Under the pieces are notes generated by a model, which saw nothing but the letters and a program-made list of their open reading frames with translations, ran no database searches and was not told where the DNA came from. Of a DNA stretch of 64,000 nt, positions 7,434-15,775 are shown in pieces. Source of the stretch: Actinoallomurus purpureus. Lineage in GTDB: Bacteria; Actinomycetota; Actinomycetes; Streptosporangiales; Streptosporangiaceae. The stretch covers positions 1-64,000 of the forward strand of contig NZ_JAMXMY010000033.1 in assembly GCF_024055795.1 (NCBI RefSeq), in the 5' to 3' direction. The first letter of the stretch is position 1; every line of letters starts with the position of its first letter. The translations under genes were made by a program, and so were the position numbers.

Positions 7434-8615
7434 TCATCGGGCGGCGGAGATCCGGTCCAGAACGTGGAACGGCGTCAGGCCGTAGGCGTAGTAGTCGACC
7501 GCGTCGGCGTATTTCGCCGCCGCCGTGACCTTCCCGGCGAGGTGGTCCGCCGAGTCGGTGTCCGGGAAACCGGGGCGCAGCACGGCGCGCAGCTCACGGC
7601 CGGGCCCCAGGGCCCTCCGGTAGGCCTCCAGGTCGGCGGCGACCCGGGCGGCGTCGCGGGCGTACGCCAGGACGGCGTACCCGGAGACCACGGAGCCGAC
7701 GGCGGCCGGATCCACGCCGAGCCGCCACGCGTCGCCGGCCGCGGGGCCGCCCATGGGCAGCCCGTCGGCGTATCCCTTGGCCGCGCCGGACAGGTCGATG
7801 AAGATCAGCCGTGAGCCCTCGGCCGCCACGGCCTCGGCCACCTCGGCGGCGAGCGTGGTGACCGTACGGCGGCGGGCGAGCGAGAATTCCATGATCGCGG
7901 CGGGCGGCCCTTCCGTCTCCGGCCGCGGCCTGCCGTCCAGGGCCTCCTCGACGAGGCGTACGGCCTCGGCGCGCGCCGCGTCGGCCCCCTCGATCCGGCG
8001 GCAGTGCGCGCAGAAGCACAGGCCGAGGGCGTACTCCGCGAGCGCCCCCAGCTCGACGAACGAGCGCTCGTGGTGGTAGCCGTGCCCGAACAGGCCGAAG
8101 TGCAGCGACTCGGCGACGACGGCGTCCGCGTCGTACCGCGCGAGCGAGCGGGCCAGCGCCACGGCGTACGCCCGGACGTCCGGGTGGGAGGGGCACAGGT
8201 CGGCGGGGGCGGCGCGGTCGCCGAAGCAGTTCTCCTGGGTGACGTCCGGGTGCTCCAGACCCAGCGTGGTGTTGTGGCAGAACACGCCCCAGGCGTGTAG
8301 CGCGGCCCCGCGCTCACGGGTCAGTGACCGCAGCGCGCGCAGCGGCTCCTCCTCCGCCCCCGGCTGTACGGGCGGGACGAGCCGGCCGAACAGATCACCG
8401 GGCGGGAAGTGCACCCCGTCCCGGCGGAAGGTGACGCGGGCGGGGCCGTGCGGCGTGACGTCACGGGCCCGGTGGTAGGCGGCGGCGACGGTCAGCCCCG
8501 AGCAGCCCAGGGCGAGCACCCGGTCGAGGACCGGTGCGGCGCCCTCACCACGAACGTCCTCGACGAAGGTGTAGACGCAGGACTCGTGGGCCGGGCGCTC
8601 GGCACGGGGGGTCAT
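7434..8615 (-). CDS. Putative TIM-barrel protein of unknown function (glycosidase-like)
   Basis: This 393-aa soluble protein begins SCVYTFVEDVRGEG. The pattern of short hydrophobic strands and helices (LTVAAAYHRARDV, ALHAWGVFCHNTTLG, DAVVAESLHFGLFGHGYHHE, RLIFIDLSGAAKG, VSGYAVLAYARDAARVAADL, ELRAVLRPGFPDTDS, VDYYAYGLTPFHVLDRI) is typical of beta/alpha-barrel, glycoside-hydrolase-like proteins. A FCAHCRR motif suggests a structural or metal-binding CxxC. Candidate active-site carboxylates are the Glu of AES-LHF and the Asp of FIDLSG, but I cannot assign a family or substrate. It has no signal peptide. It stands alone between DUF4235 (convergent) and the EcsC-like gene (same strand, 99-bp gap). 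Confidence 0.7.
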   Translation of the reverse strand: MTPRAERPAHESCVYTFVEDVRGEGAAPVLDRVLALGCSGLTVAAAYHRARDVTPHGPARVTFRRDGVHFPPGDLFGRLVPPVQPGAEEEPLRALRSLTRERGAALHAWGVFCHNTTLGLEHPDVTQENCFGDRAAPADLCPSHPDVRAYAVALARSLARYDADAVVAESLHFGLFGHGYHHERSFVELGALAEYALGLCFCAHCRRIEGADAARAEAVRLVEEALDGRPRPETEGPPAAIMEFSLARRRTVTTLAAEVAEAVAAEGSRLIFIDLSGAAKGYADGLPMGGPAAGDAWRLGVDPAAVGSVVSGYAVLAYARDAARVAADLEAYRRALGPGRELRAVLRPGFPDTDSADHLAGKVTAAAKYADAVDYYAYGLTPFHVLDRISAAR

Positions 8616-8714
8616 CGGCGCTCCCGGGACTCGACGAGAGGGGGACGGACGGCGGGTCGGACGGGATTCGTCGATCGATACCGGGCGGCCGGAGCGCCGA
8701 TGGACGTGGCCGGA

Positions 8715-9515
8715 TCAGGCCGGGTTTTCGTCGATCGGCGGCGGGGCGGCCGGAGCGCCGATGGCGCGGCGCAGGTCCTTGCGGACCCTGTCGGCCAGCC
8801 GCCGGGTGGCCGTGCGGTTGAGGGTCCCGCCGGCGACGGCGCCGGTCAGGAAGGGGCCCATCGTGGTGAGGTGCCGGCCGAGCGTGCGCATCAGGCGCTT
8901 GCGCAGGCCGGTCTTGGCCGCCACGCCGAGCGCGACGGTGACGCTACCGGGCTTGAGCGGGTCGAACCCGCGCTGCTGGGCCCACAGCTGGAGAAACACG
9001 GCGCCGCGCGCCGTGCCGCTGCCGGGGACCTGCACGCCGTACACCTCGTGCAGTTCGGCGATCAGCTTGACCTCGATCGTGGCGACCACGACGGTCTCCG
9101 CCACGATCTGGGCGGGCGCGGACAGCAGGAGCGGCGGCGCGGCGAACTCGACGGCGGCCAGCGCACCCCCGGCGGCACCAACCGCGGTCGTGGCGCGCTG
9201 CGCGGCGCGCACGACCGAGTCGGCCAGTGGCTCCCCGGCGAGACCCTGGTGGTGGGCGCGGAGCGTCTCCAGGTCACGTACGGGGATGCGGGGCGCGACG
9301 TCCGCGACGACGTCCGCCAGCCAGCGACCCCGCGCGACACCCGCGACCCCCGCACGGCGCGCGCTCGCCGCCAGTAGGCGGGCGAGCCGGCCGAGCAGGC
9401 GGCCGCGGGTCTCGCGATCGACATCGTCGTCGGACAGTCGGCCGACCAGCTCCGCCATCTCCTGGCCGAGCCGGTCGTCACCGTCATTCCATCGGGCGAG
9501 CTCTCCTTCGGACAC
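8715..9515 (-). CDS. EcsC-like protein
   Basis: This 266-aa protein has a central hydrophobic, Ala-rich region (TTAVGAAGGALAAVEFAAPPLLLSA) followed by VVVATIEVKLIAELHEVYG, the pattern of the EcsC family (named from Bacillus EcsC, often near ABC transporters, role unclear). Basic helices lie towards the C-terminus (KTGLRKRLMRTLGRHLT, RTATRRLADRVRKDLRRAIG). No transporter is adjacent. It lies 15 bp downstream of the DUF4193 gene on the same strand, so the two are probably one transcript. Confidence 0.65.
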   Translation of the reverse strand: MSEGELARWNDGDDRLGQEMAELVGRLSDDDVDRETRGRLLGRLARLLAASARRAGVAGVARGRWLADVVADVAPRIPVRDLETLRAHHQGLAGEPLADSVVRAAQRATTAVGAAGGALAAVEFAAPPLLLSAPAQIVAETVVVATIEVKLIAELHEVYGVQVPGSGTARGAVFLQLWAQQRGFDPLKPGSVTVALGVAAKTGLRKRLMRTLGRHLTTMGPFLTGAVAGGTLNRTATRRLADRVRKDLRRAIGAPAAPPPIDENPA

Positions 9516-9530
9516 GGGCGGACCCCGGCG

Positions 9531-9827
9531 TCAGGCGGCGCACTCGCGGCAGATCAGCTGGCCGTTCTTCTCCTCTGCCAGCTGACTGCGGTGGTGCACG
9601 AGGAAGCAACGAGCGCAGGTGAACTCGTCCGCCTGGCGCGGAAGAACGCGGAGGCTCAGCTCCTCGTTCGACAGGTCCGCACCCGGCAGCTCGGTCACCT
9701 CCCCGGCGTCCAGGTCCTCGTCGATGACGCCCGTGCTCTTGTCCGCCCGGCGCGCCTGCAGCTCCTGCAGGCTGTCCTCGCTGAGGTCGTCGTCCGTCTT
9801 ACGTGGGCTGTCGTAGTCGGTGGCCAT
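9531..9827 (-). CDS. DUF4193 zinc-ribbon protein
   Basis: This 98-aa conserved actinobacterial protein has an acidic N-terminal half (MATDYDSPRKTDDDLSEDS, DEDLDAGEVTELPG) and a C-terminal zinc ribbon with CARC and CREC pairs. It belongs to the family of M. tuberculosis Rv2699c (DUF4193), whose function is unknown. In Streptomyces the homologue lies near cutRS and the inositol monophosphatase gene, both also present in this window. The start ATG 9827 begins the typical MATDYD N-terminus. Confidence 0.9.
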   Translation of the reverse strand: MATDYDSPRKTDDDLSEDSLQELQARRADKSTGVIDEDLDAGEVTELPGADLSNEELSLRVLPRQADEFTCARCFLVHHRSQLAEEKNGQLICRECAA

Positions 9828-10160
9828 CTTCTGTCTCCATCCCCCTCGGTCCTTAGTTATGCGCCCCGTCGCGCGGGTCTAACGCTTGAGGGGCCCATCT
9901 TGTGCCCGATCCGGGCGGGAAATTCTGTCACGGGATTTGACCCCGAACACGCAAGGCGCGTCGCATCACACCGTGACTCCTCTCACCGCCCTCCCGGAAT
10001 GTCCGATGTGATGTAAATCACACTGCGAACGGCGAAGCCGTGACACCGTTCCACCTGAACCGGATGAGGACGACGAACGTCACAGGTAACGCGATATCGT
10101 TTCCCGCCTGTACGGACCTGGCGGGTGCACAGGATAAGGGTTGTCGGAAGGGGTTCACAC
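9828..10160. other. Divergent intergenic region with a Crp-type palindrome
   Basis: These 333 bp separate the leftward DUF4193 gene from the rightward kinase genes. Apart from the palindrome at 10007-10022 they hold no convincing ORF. GGAAGGGG just before ATG 10161 is the kinase ribosome binding site. A promoter for each direction must lie here, but I cannot place -10/-35 elements with confidence. Confidence 0.6.
10007..10022. promoter_or_regulatory. Crp/FNR-type operator palindrome
   Basis: TGTGATGTAAATCACA is a perfect inverted repeat (TGTGA-N6-TCACA). It matches the classic cAMP-receptor-protein consensus and the GTG-N6-CAC core used by actinobacterial Crp. It lies 138 bp upstream of the kinase start and 180 bp upstream of the DUF4193 start, so it could control either or both. 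Confidence 0.55.
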
Positions 10161-11735
10161 ATGCCGGATGCCGCTCCCCTGGAGCCGGGCGATCCGGCCG
10201 CGCTGGGGCAATACCGGGTAGTCGGAAGGCTCGGGGCGGGCGGCCAGGGCGCGGTCTTTCTCGGCCGGTCCCCATCAGGGGGCCATGTGGCGATCAAGCT
10301 GCTGCACGAACAGATGAACACCGACTCCTCCGCCCGGACGCGGTTCGCGCGCGAGGCCGAGGCGGCCCAGAAGGTGTCACCGTTCTGCACCGCGCAGGTC
10401 CTGGACTATGACCTGAACGGCCAGCCGCCCTACATCATCAGCGAGTACATCGACGGTCCGCCGCTCTATGACGTGGTGCTCCAGGAGGGCCCCTTCGAGG
10501 GCGCGGCGCTCGAACGCCTGGCGATCGGCACGGCGACGGCGCTCGCGGCCATTCACGAGGCCGGCATCGTCCACCGTGATTTCAAGCCGAACAACGTTCT
10601 GCTCGCCTCCGACGGCCCCCGCGTGGTGGACTTCGGCATCGCCCGGTCCGTCGACTCCCAGCAGAGCTCGGTCACGGCGACCGGCATGGTGGTCGGGACG
10701 CCCGGCTACCTCGCCCCGGAACAGCTCACCGGTGAGCCTCTGACGCCGTCGGTGGACATCTTCGCGTGGGGCGCCACGATGGTCTTCGCGGCGACCGGGA
10801 GGTCGCCGTTCGAGGCCGAGACGCTCCCGGTGATCATCAACCGGATCCTCAACGAGGAGCCGGACCTGTCCCGGCTGCACGGCATCATGCGCGAGCTGGT
10901 CGCCGCCGCCCTGGACAAGAACACCCGCCGCCGCCCGGCCGCGCATCAGCTCCTGCTGCGCCTGCTGGGCCAGGTGGGCGCGGCGCCGGGCCCCGCCGCC
11001 GACCGCAACGACCTGCTCGACAAGGGCACGCAGATCGCCGCCCAGCTGCCCCCTCCCCCGCCGATCATCGCCGCCCCGATGCCGCCGATGCATCCGGGTC
11101 CCTCCACCCCGCCGCCGATGCGTCCGGGCCCCTCCACGCCGCCGCCGATGATGCCTCCGGGCCCGGCGACGCCGAACCCGATGATGCGGCCGGGGCCCCA
11201 GACGCCGCCGCCGTGGCAGGGCCAGGGGCAGCCGACGCACCCCGTGGGAGCGCGGTACGTCCCGCCACCGCCGCAGAAGAAGAGCACCAACGCCCCGCTC
11301 TTCGTCGGCCTCGGCTGTCTCGTCGCGCTCATCCTCGTCATCGGCGTGCCGATCGCGATCGGCGCGGGACTGATGAAGAAGACCGAGAGCGACCGGCTGC
11401 CCTCGGGCTTCGATGGCGCGTGGTCCGGCACCGGCTCGCCGACCAGCAGCGAGGCGTTCGGCACCAGCCAGTCGCGCGGCGTCGAGCTCACCCTGTACCG
11501 CCTCATCAAGTCGGGCAACGTCAGGTACGACACCTGCTCCGGCAGTCTCGACAACCCGCAGATCTCCGACGACAAGAAGCAGGTGACGTTCCAGCAGACC
11601 CTCACGTCGTTCGGGACCAGCCAGTGCCTGTCCCCGTCGTACGTGACGCTGACCCTCCACGGCTCGTCGATGACCTGGCAGATGAGCCAGACCGCCGGCG
11701 GAACCCCGCTCGCCACCGGGACCCTCACCAAGTAG
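10161..11735 (+). CDS. Receptor-type Ser/Thr protein kinase with extracellular domain
   Basis: This 524-aa Hanks-type kinase has a glycine loop (GAGGQG), a VAIK lysine near residue 46, a catalytic loop HRDFKPNN near 138, then DFG and APE (LAPEQ). A Pro/Met-rich linker (repeats of HPGPSTPPPM type, ~300-365) leads to one membrane helix (~379-402) and a ~120-residue extracytoplasmic domain with paired cysteines (DTC, SQC). ATG 10161 has GGAAGGGG 7 nt upstream; an upstream in-frame GTG (10125) has no ribosome site. It phosphorylates unknown cytoplasmic targets in response to an unknown external signal. Only 32 bp separate it from the next kinase, so they form an operon of two related receptors with different sensor domains. 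Confidence 0.9.
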   Translation: MPDAAPLEPGDPAALGQYRVVGRLGAGGQGAVFLGRSPSGGHVAIKLLHEQMNTDSSARTRFAREAEAAQKVSPFCTAQVLDYDLNGQPPYIISEYIDGPPLYDVVLQEGPFEGAALERLAIGTATALAAIHEAGIVHRDFKPNNVLLASDGPRVVDFGIARSVDSQQSSVTATGMVVGTPGYLAPEQLTGEPLTPSVDIFAWGATMVFAATGRSPFEAETLPVIINRILNEEPDLSRLHGIMRELVAAALDKNTRRRPAAHQLLLRLLGQVGAAPGPAADRNDLLDKGTQIAAQLPPPPPIIAAPMPPMHPGPSTPPPMRPGPSTPPPMMPPGPATPNPMMRPGPQTPPPWQGQGQPTHPVGARYVPPPPQKKSTNAPLFVGLGCLVALILVIGVPIAIGAGLMKKTESDRLPSGFDGAWSGTGSPTSSEAFGTSQSRGVELTLYRLIKSGNVRYDTCSGSLDNPQISDDKKQVTFQQTLTSFGTSQCLSPSYVTLTLHGSSMTWQMSQTAGGTPLATGTLTK

Positions 11736-11767
11736 TAGGTCGCTGACCAGTCCCAGGGAGGACGCCC

Positions 11768-14515
11768 ATGCCCGGAAGCCCCCTTCGGGCGAACGACCCA
11801 GAGCGCGTGGGGGCGTACGCCCTCACCGGCCGCCTCGGCGAGGGCGGTCAGGGGGTCGTGTACCTCGGCCAGGCGCCGGACGGCCGACAGGTCGCCGTCA
11901 AGCTCCTGCACGCGCAGTTCAGCGGGGACACCAAGGTGCGAGCCCGGTTCGCCGGGGAGCTCTCCAGCGCCAAGCGGGTGGCGCCGTTCTGCACGGCGCG
12001 GATCCTCGACGCCGACGTCGAGGGCGACACGCCGTACCTGGTGAGCGAGCTCATCGACGGTCCGTCGCTGCGCCAGGTGGTCGACGCGGAGGGTCCCCGC
12101 TCGGGCGAGGCCCTGCAGCGCCTGGCGATCGGCACGGTGACCGCCCTCGCGGCCATCCACGAGGCCGGCATCGTCCACCGTGATTTCAAACCGTCCAATG
12201 TGCTGCTCGCCGCGGACGGGCCCCGGGTGATCGACTTCGGCATCGCCCGTGCCCTGGACGCCACCGGCACCCTGTCGAGCACGGCCGTGGGCACGCCGTC
12301 GTACATGTCGCCCGAGCAGATCTCCGGGCACCTCGTCGGCCCGCCGACGGACGTGTTCGCGTGGGCCTGCACGATGGTGTTCGCCGCGACGGGCTCGCCG
12401 CCGTTCGGCCAGGACTCCATCCCGGCGGTGATGAACCGCATCCTGTCCCAGGAGCCGTACCTGGGAATGCTCATGGGGCCGCTCCGGGAGATCGTCGCGG
12501 CGTGCCTGTCGAAGGACCCGAACCGGCGGCCCACCGCCCAGATGATCCTGCTGCGCCTGCTCAGTCTCGAAGGCGTCGTCCTGCCGGGCGCCGGGACCCC
12601 GGCCCCCACCACCATGCTGCAGGAGGGCGCCCACGTGGCGGCCGAGGGCAGGCCGTCGGGCGAGTGGGCGGCCCCGGTCCCCTACTCCCCGTCAGGCGAC
12701 ACGCCGCCGCCCGGACCGTACGGGAGCGGCACGCCGGGTCCCTACGGGGGCGACACGCACCCGTCCGGTCCCTACGGGGGCAACACGCACCCGTACGGCC
12801 CGCCGACGCCGTACGACCCCTACCGGCCCGCCGGAGACCCGACTCCGCCGCCGTACCCGCCGACGACGCCCGCCCGGCGGCGGACCCGGCCCGGCGTCGT
12901 CGCGGCCATCGCCGCCGGGGCGGTGGTGCTGATCGCGACCAGCGCGGTGGCGGCGGTCGAGCTCATCCCCCACCACGGCTCGAAGCCGACCCCCGGCCCG
13001 ACCGGCCGGGCCGGCGGCAACTTCCGGATGGCGATGTACTCCCCGGAGGCGATCGACCCGTCCAACGCCGTACTCACCGCGGACGTGTTCGCGGCCGAGA
13101 ACCTCTTCACCGGCCTGACCACGATCACGCCCAACGGCACGGTCGCCAAGGCGCTCGCCACGGAGATGACGCCCAACGCCGGCTGCACGCAGTGGCACTT
13201 CACGATCAAGCAGGGCACCACCTTCAGCGACGGTCAGCCCGTCGACGCCGCCGCCTTCGTCCGCGGCTGGAGCCGCGCCGCGCGCGGTAAGGGCATGGGC
13301 TACCTGATGACCGGCATCCAGGGCTACCCCGACGTCGTGTCGGGCAGGAGCAGCTCGATGTCGGGCGTCGTGGCGGAGGGCACCGGCGCGCTTCGGGTCA
13401 CCCTGACCAAGGCCGACTGCGACTTCGCCATGCGGGTGGCCACCCCGCCGTTCGCGCCGGTCCCGTCGTCCGCCGGCGAGGCGACGAACACCACGTTCAA
13501 CAACCGGCCGATCGGCAACGGCCCGTTCAAGGTGAGCGAGTACACCGCGAACAGCCGGCTGGTGCTCGCCCGGAACGACTCCTACGCCTTCGCCAAGCCG
13601 AAGCTCGACACGGTCACCGTCACCCTCGTCTCCGACCTCGCCCCGGCGGTGGCGGGCTTCGACGGCGGCCAGTACGACTGGGTCCAGGTCGAGGGGGCGT
13701 CGATCAACACCGCCCGCGCCCGCCACACCGCGGACCACAAGCTCGTCCACGCCTCGTCCACCACCATGACGTACCTCGCGCCGATCACGGACAACGGGCC
13801 GATGAAGTCCAAGGAGGCGCGGCTCGCCGTCTCCTACGCCCTCGACCGGAACGCCCTGACCACCGCCCTCGCCCAGGGCTTCGCTCCGGCGACCTCCCTG
13901 GTGCCGCCCGCGGTCCCCGGCGCCTACGTCAACGGCTGCGCCGCCTGCACCTACAACGCCACGCAGGCCAAGACGCTGGCCGCACAGGCGGGGCTGCCCC
14001 CCGGCTCGAAGGTGACCCTCACCTCCAGCGACCTGGCCACCTACACGCAGCTGGTCACGGTGGTGCAGAACCAGCTGAAGACGGTGCTGGGCTGGGAAGT
14101 GCAGATACGCAGGCTGCAGACCACCAAGTTCTACCAGGACCTGTCCGGCAAGAGCGCCGTGGGCCTGTACCGGTTCTCCTGGGCTGCCGACTATCCCTCG
14201 GCCGAGAGCGTCCTCGACGCGCTGCTGGCCAGCGACAACATCCAACGCAAGAGCGACGGATCCATCACCGGGACCAACTACACGCGGTACCACAGTTCGG
14301 CCTTTGACGCCGCCCTGAACAGCGCCCGCGCCACCCCCGACGCGACCCAGCGCACCCAGCGGCTGCAGGCGGCCGAGAAGATCGCACTCGACGACATGGC
14401 GATCATCCCGCTGTACTCCCACACGACGTACCGGCTCGCCGACACCACGTCCTTCGTCGGCCTGGACATGGACTACACCGGTTTCCCGGTGCTCACCACG
14501 ACCGCGCACAAGTGA
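11768..14515 (+). CDS. Ser/Thr kinase fused to an oligopeptide-binding (SBP_bac_5) sensor domain
   Basis: This 915-aa protein has an N-terminal kinase domain (GEGGQG loop, VAVK lysine ~44, HRDFKPSN ~137, DFG, MSPEQ). A Pro/Gly/Tyr-rich linker with GPYGG-type repeats follows, then one membrane helix near 376-398. The extracytoplasmic part of about 500 residues is a family-5 ABC-transporter substrate-binding domain: NLFTGLTTITPNGTVAKALA, WHFTIKQGTTFSDGQPVDA, NRPIGNGPFKVSEY, ARLAVSYALDRNAL and FSWAADYPSAESVLDALL are its recognisable blocks. Such domains bind oligopeptides (or nickel/heme in subgroups), so the protein probably senses a peptide outside the cell. No ABC permease genes are adjacent, so the domain serves signalling rather than uptake here. 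The ligand is unknown. Confidence 0.9.
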   Translation: MPGSPLRANDPERVGAYALTGRLGEGGQGVVYLGQAPDGRQVAVKLLHAQFSGDTKVRARFAGELSSAKRVAPFCTARILDADVEGDTPYLVSELIDGPSLRQVVDAEGPRSGEALQRLAIGTVTALAAIHEAGIVHRDFKPSNVLLAADGPRVIDFGIARALDATGTLSSTAVGTPSYMSPEQISGHLVGPPTDVFAWACTMVFAATGSPPFGQDSIPAVMNRILSQEPYLGMLMGPLREIVAACLSKDPNRRPTAQMILLRLLSLEGVVLPGAGTPAPTTMLQEGAHVAAEGRPSGEWAAPVPYSPSGDTPPPGPYGSGTPGPYGGDTHPSGPYGGNTHPYGPPTPYDPYRPAGDPTPPPYPPTTPARRRTRPGVVAAIAAGAVVLIATSAVAAVELIPHHGSKPTPGPTGRAGGNFRMAMYSPEAIDPSNAVLTADVFAAENLFTGLTTITPNGTVAKALATEMTPNAGCTQWHFTIKQGTTFSDGQPVDAAAFVRGWSRAARGKGMGYLMTGIQGYPDVVSGRSSSMSGVVAEGTGALRVTLTKADCDFAMRVATPPFAPVPSSAGEATNTTFNNRPIGNGPFKVSEYTANSRLVLARNDSYAFAKPKLDTVTVTLVSDLAPAVAGFDGGQYDWVQVEGASINTARARHTADHKLVHASSTTMTYLAPITDNGPMKSKEARLAVSYALDRNALTTALAQGFAPATSLVPPAVPGAYVNGCAACTYNATQAKTLAAQAGLPPGSKVTLTSSDLATYTQLVTVVQNQLKTVLGWEVQIRRLQTTKFYQDLSGKSAVGLYRFSWAADYPSAESVLDALLASDNIQRKSDGSITGTNYTRYHSSAFDAALNSARATPDATQRTQRLQAAEKIALDDMAIIPLYSHTTYRLADTTSFVGLDMDYTGFPVLTTTAHK

Positions 14516-14673
14516 CGATGGCGGTCAGGGGGTGGCTGGGAGCCTTCCGGCCTGCGGCCGGCCGGTCCGCGTGCGGCGGCCGCCGGTGGCGGAGCGTGGC
14601 CGTCAGGCGTGCGGGAGGTGCACGGTGACGATGGCGGTCAGAGATCAGGCGTGCGGGAGGCGCACCGTGACGA
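14512..14673. repeat. Short direct repeats around the 3' end of the histidine-kinase gene
   Basis: A 29-bp sequence at 14645-14673, the antisense of the histidine kinase's last codons, recurs with two mismatches at 14603-14631, 42 bp away. Overlapping this, GTGACGATGGCGGTCAG occurs exactly at 14512-14528 (covering the stop of the kinase-SBP gene) and at 14625-14641. The copies are relics of a local tandem duplication in the convergent intergenic space. Confidence 0.7.
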
Positions 14674-15775
14674 TGAGGCCGCCGTCCTCGCGCGGCGTGG
14701 CGATGACCGTCCCGCCGTGCGCGCCGACCACCGACCGCACGATGGACAGGCCCAGACCCGCCCCCTTGGACGACTCGATCCGGTCGGTGTTGAGCCGGCG
14801 GAACGGCTCGAACAGGCTCTGCACCTCATAGGCGGGCACCACCGGGCCGGTGTTCTCGACCTGGCAGGTCGCCCAGCCCTCCAGAACGCCCGTGCGGACG
14901 ACCACCGTCCCGTCGTCGACGTTGTGGCGCATCGCGTTGTCCACGAGGTTCGACACCAGATGCTCGAGCAGCACCGGATCCCCCACGGTGGGCGCCTCGG
15001 TGAGCTCCGGCTTGACCTCGATGTCCGGCCGGTCGGTCCGGCCCCCCGTCTTGAGCACCGTCGAGGCGACCTCGCCCAGGTCCACCTCCGTGCGGGTGGT
15101 CAGCTCCCGTTCGCTGCGGGCCAGGAGGAGCAGGCCCTCGATCAGCCGTTCGTGCCGGGCGTTGTTCGCCAGGAGGGTCTTGCCGACCGTCTTCAGGTCC
15201 TCCGACGCCTCCGGGTCGGAGACCGCGACCTCCAGCAGGGTCCGGTTGATGGCGAGCGGGGTGCGCAGCTCGTGCGAGGCGTTGCTCACGAACCGCCGCT
15301 GCGTGTCGAACGCCTGGCTCAACCGGTCGAGCATGGCGTCGAACGTGTCGGCCAGCTCCTTGATCTCGTCCTCGGGGCCCTTCATGGCGATGCGCTGGTG
15401 CATGGTGCTCTCGGAGAGCTTGCGGGCGGTCGCCGTCACCTTCTGCAGCGGTGCGAGCGCCCGGTCGGCGACGAACCAGCCGAGGGCCAGCGCGATGAGC
15501 CCCACCCCGAGCAGCGCGAACGCCGACTGGGTGATCAGCCGGTGCTGGACCCCGTCGATGAAGGCGCTGCGGATCTCGTTGGCCTGCTGCTGCGTCAGCC
15601 CGCCCGGCTCGGTCGGCTGCACGGAGAACGGCAGCCCCTCCAGGATGTTGGTGACCAGGACGTACGCGACCATCAGCAGGAGGAACCCCGCGGCGAAGAA
15701 CAGCCCGCCGTACAGCAGGGTGAGCCGCAGCCGCACCGTCAACCGGCGCGGCAGGGAGCCCTGCGAGGGGATCAA
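14645..15775 (-). CDS. cutS: Sensor histidine kinase, CutS-like
   Basis: This 376-aa membrane kinase has TM1 ~18-40, an extracytoplasmic loop ~41-82, TM2 ~84-103, then HAMP, HisKA with SNASHELRTPL (phospho-His 168) and HATPase (NLVDNAMRHN, GAGLGLSIV). It starts at a TTG (15775) overlapping the response-regulator stop (TTGA), which indicates translational coupling. By position (next to DUF4193, inositol monophosphatase and hemH) and architecture it resembles Streptomyces CutS, the sensor of a secretion/copper-related stress system. Its sensor loop contains no cysteine, unlike what has been reported for Streptomyces CutS. Orthology is inferred from context and not proven. Confidence 0.85.
   Translation of the reverse strand: MIPSQGSLPRRLTVRLRLTLLYGGLFFAAGFLLLMVAYVLVTNILEGLPFSVQPTEPGGLTQQQANEIRSAFIDGVQHRLITQSAFALLGVGLIALALGWFVADRALAPLQKVTATARKLSESTMHQRIAMKGPEDEIKELADTFDAMLDRLSQAFDTQRRFVSNASHELRTPLAINRTLLEVAVSDPEASEDLKTVGKTLLANNARHERLIEGLLLLARSERELTTRTEVDLGEVASTVLKTGGRTDRPDIEVKPELTEAPTVGDPVLLEHLVSNLVDNAMRHNVDDGTVVVRTGVLEGWATCQVENTGPVVPAYEVQSLFEPFRRLNTDRIESSKGAGLGLSIVRSVVGAHGGTVIATPREDGGLIVTVRLPHA

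Noticed and set aside
10161-14515. The kinase pair as part of a defence or phage-resistance system
   Set aside because: Both proteins have membrane helices and extracellular sensor domains typical of envelope signalling, and no nuclease, TIR or other effector genes lie nearby.
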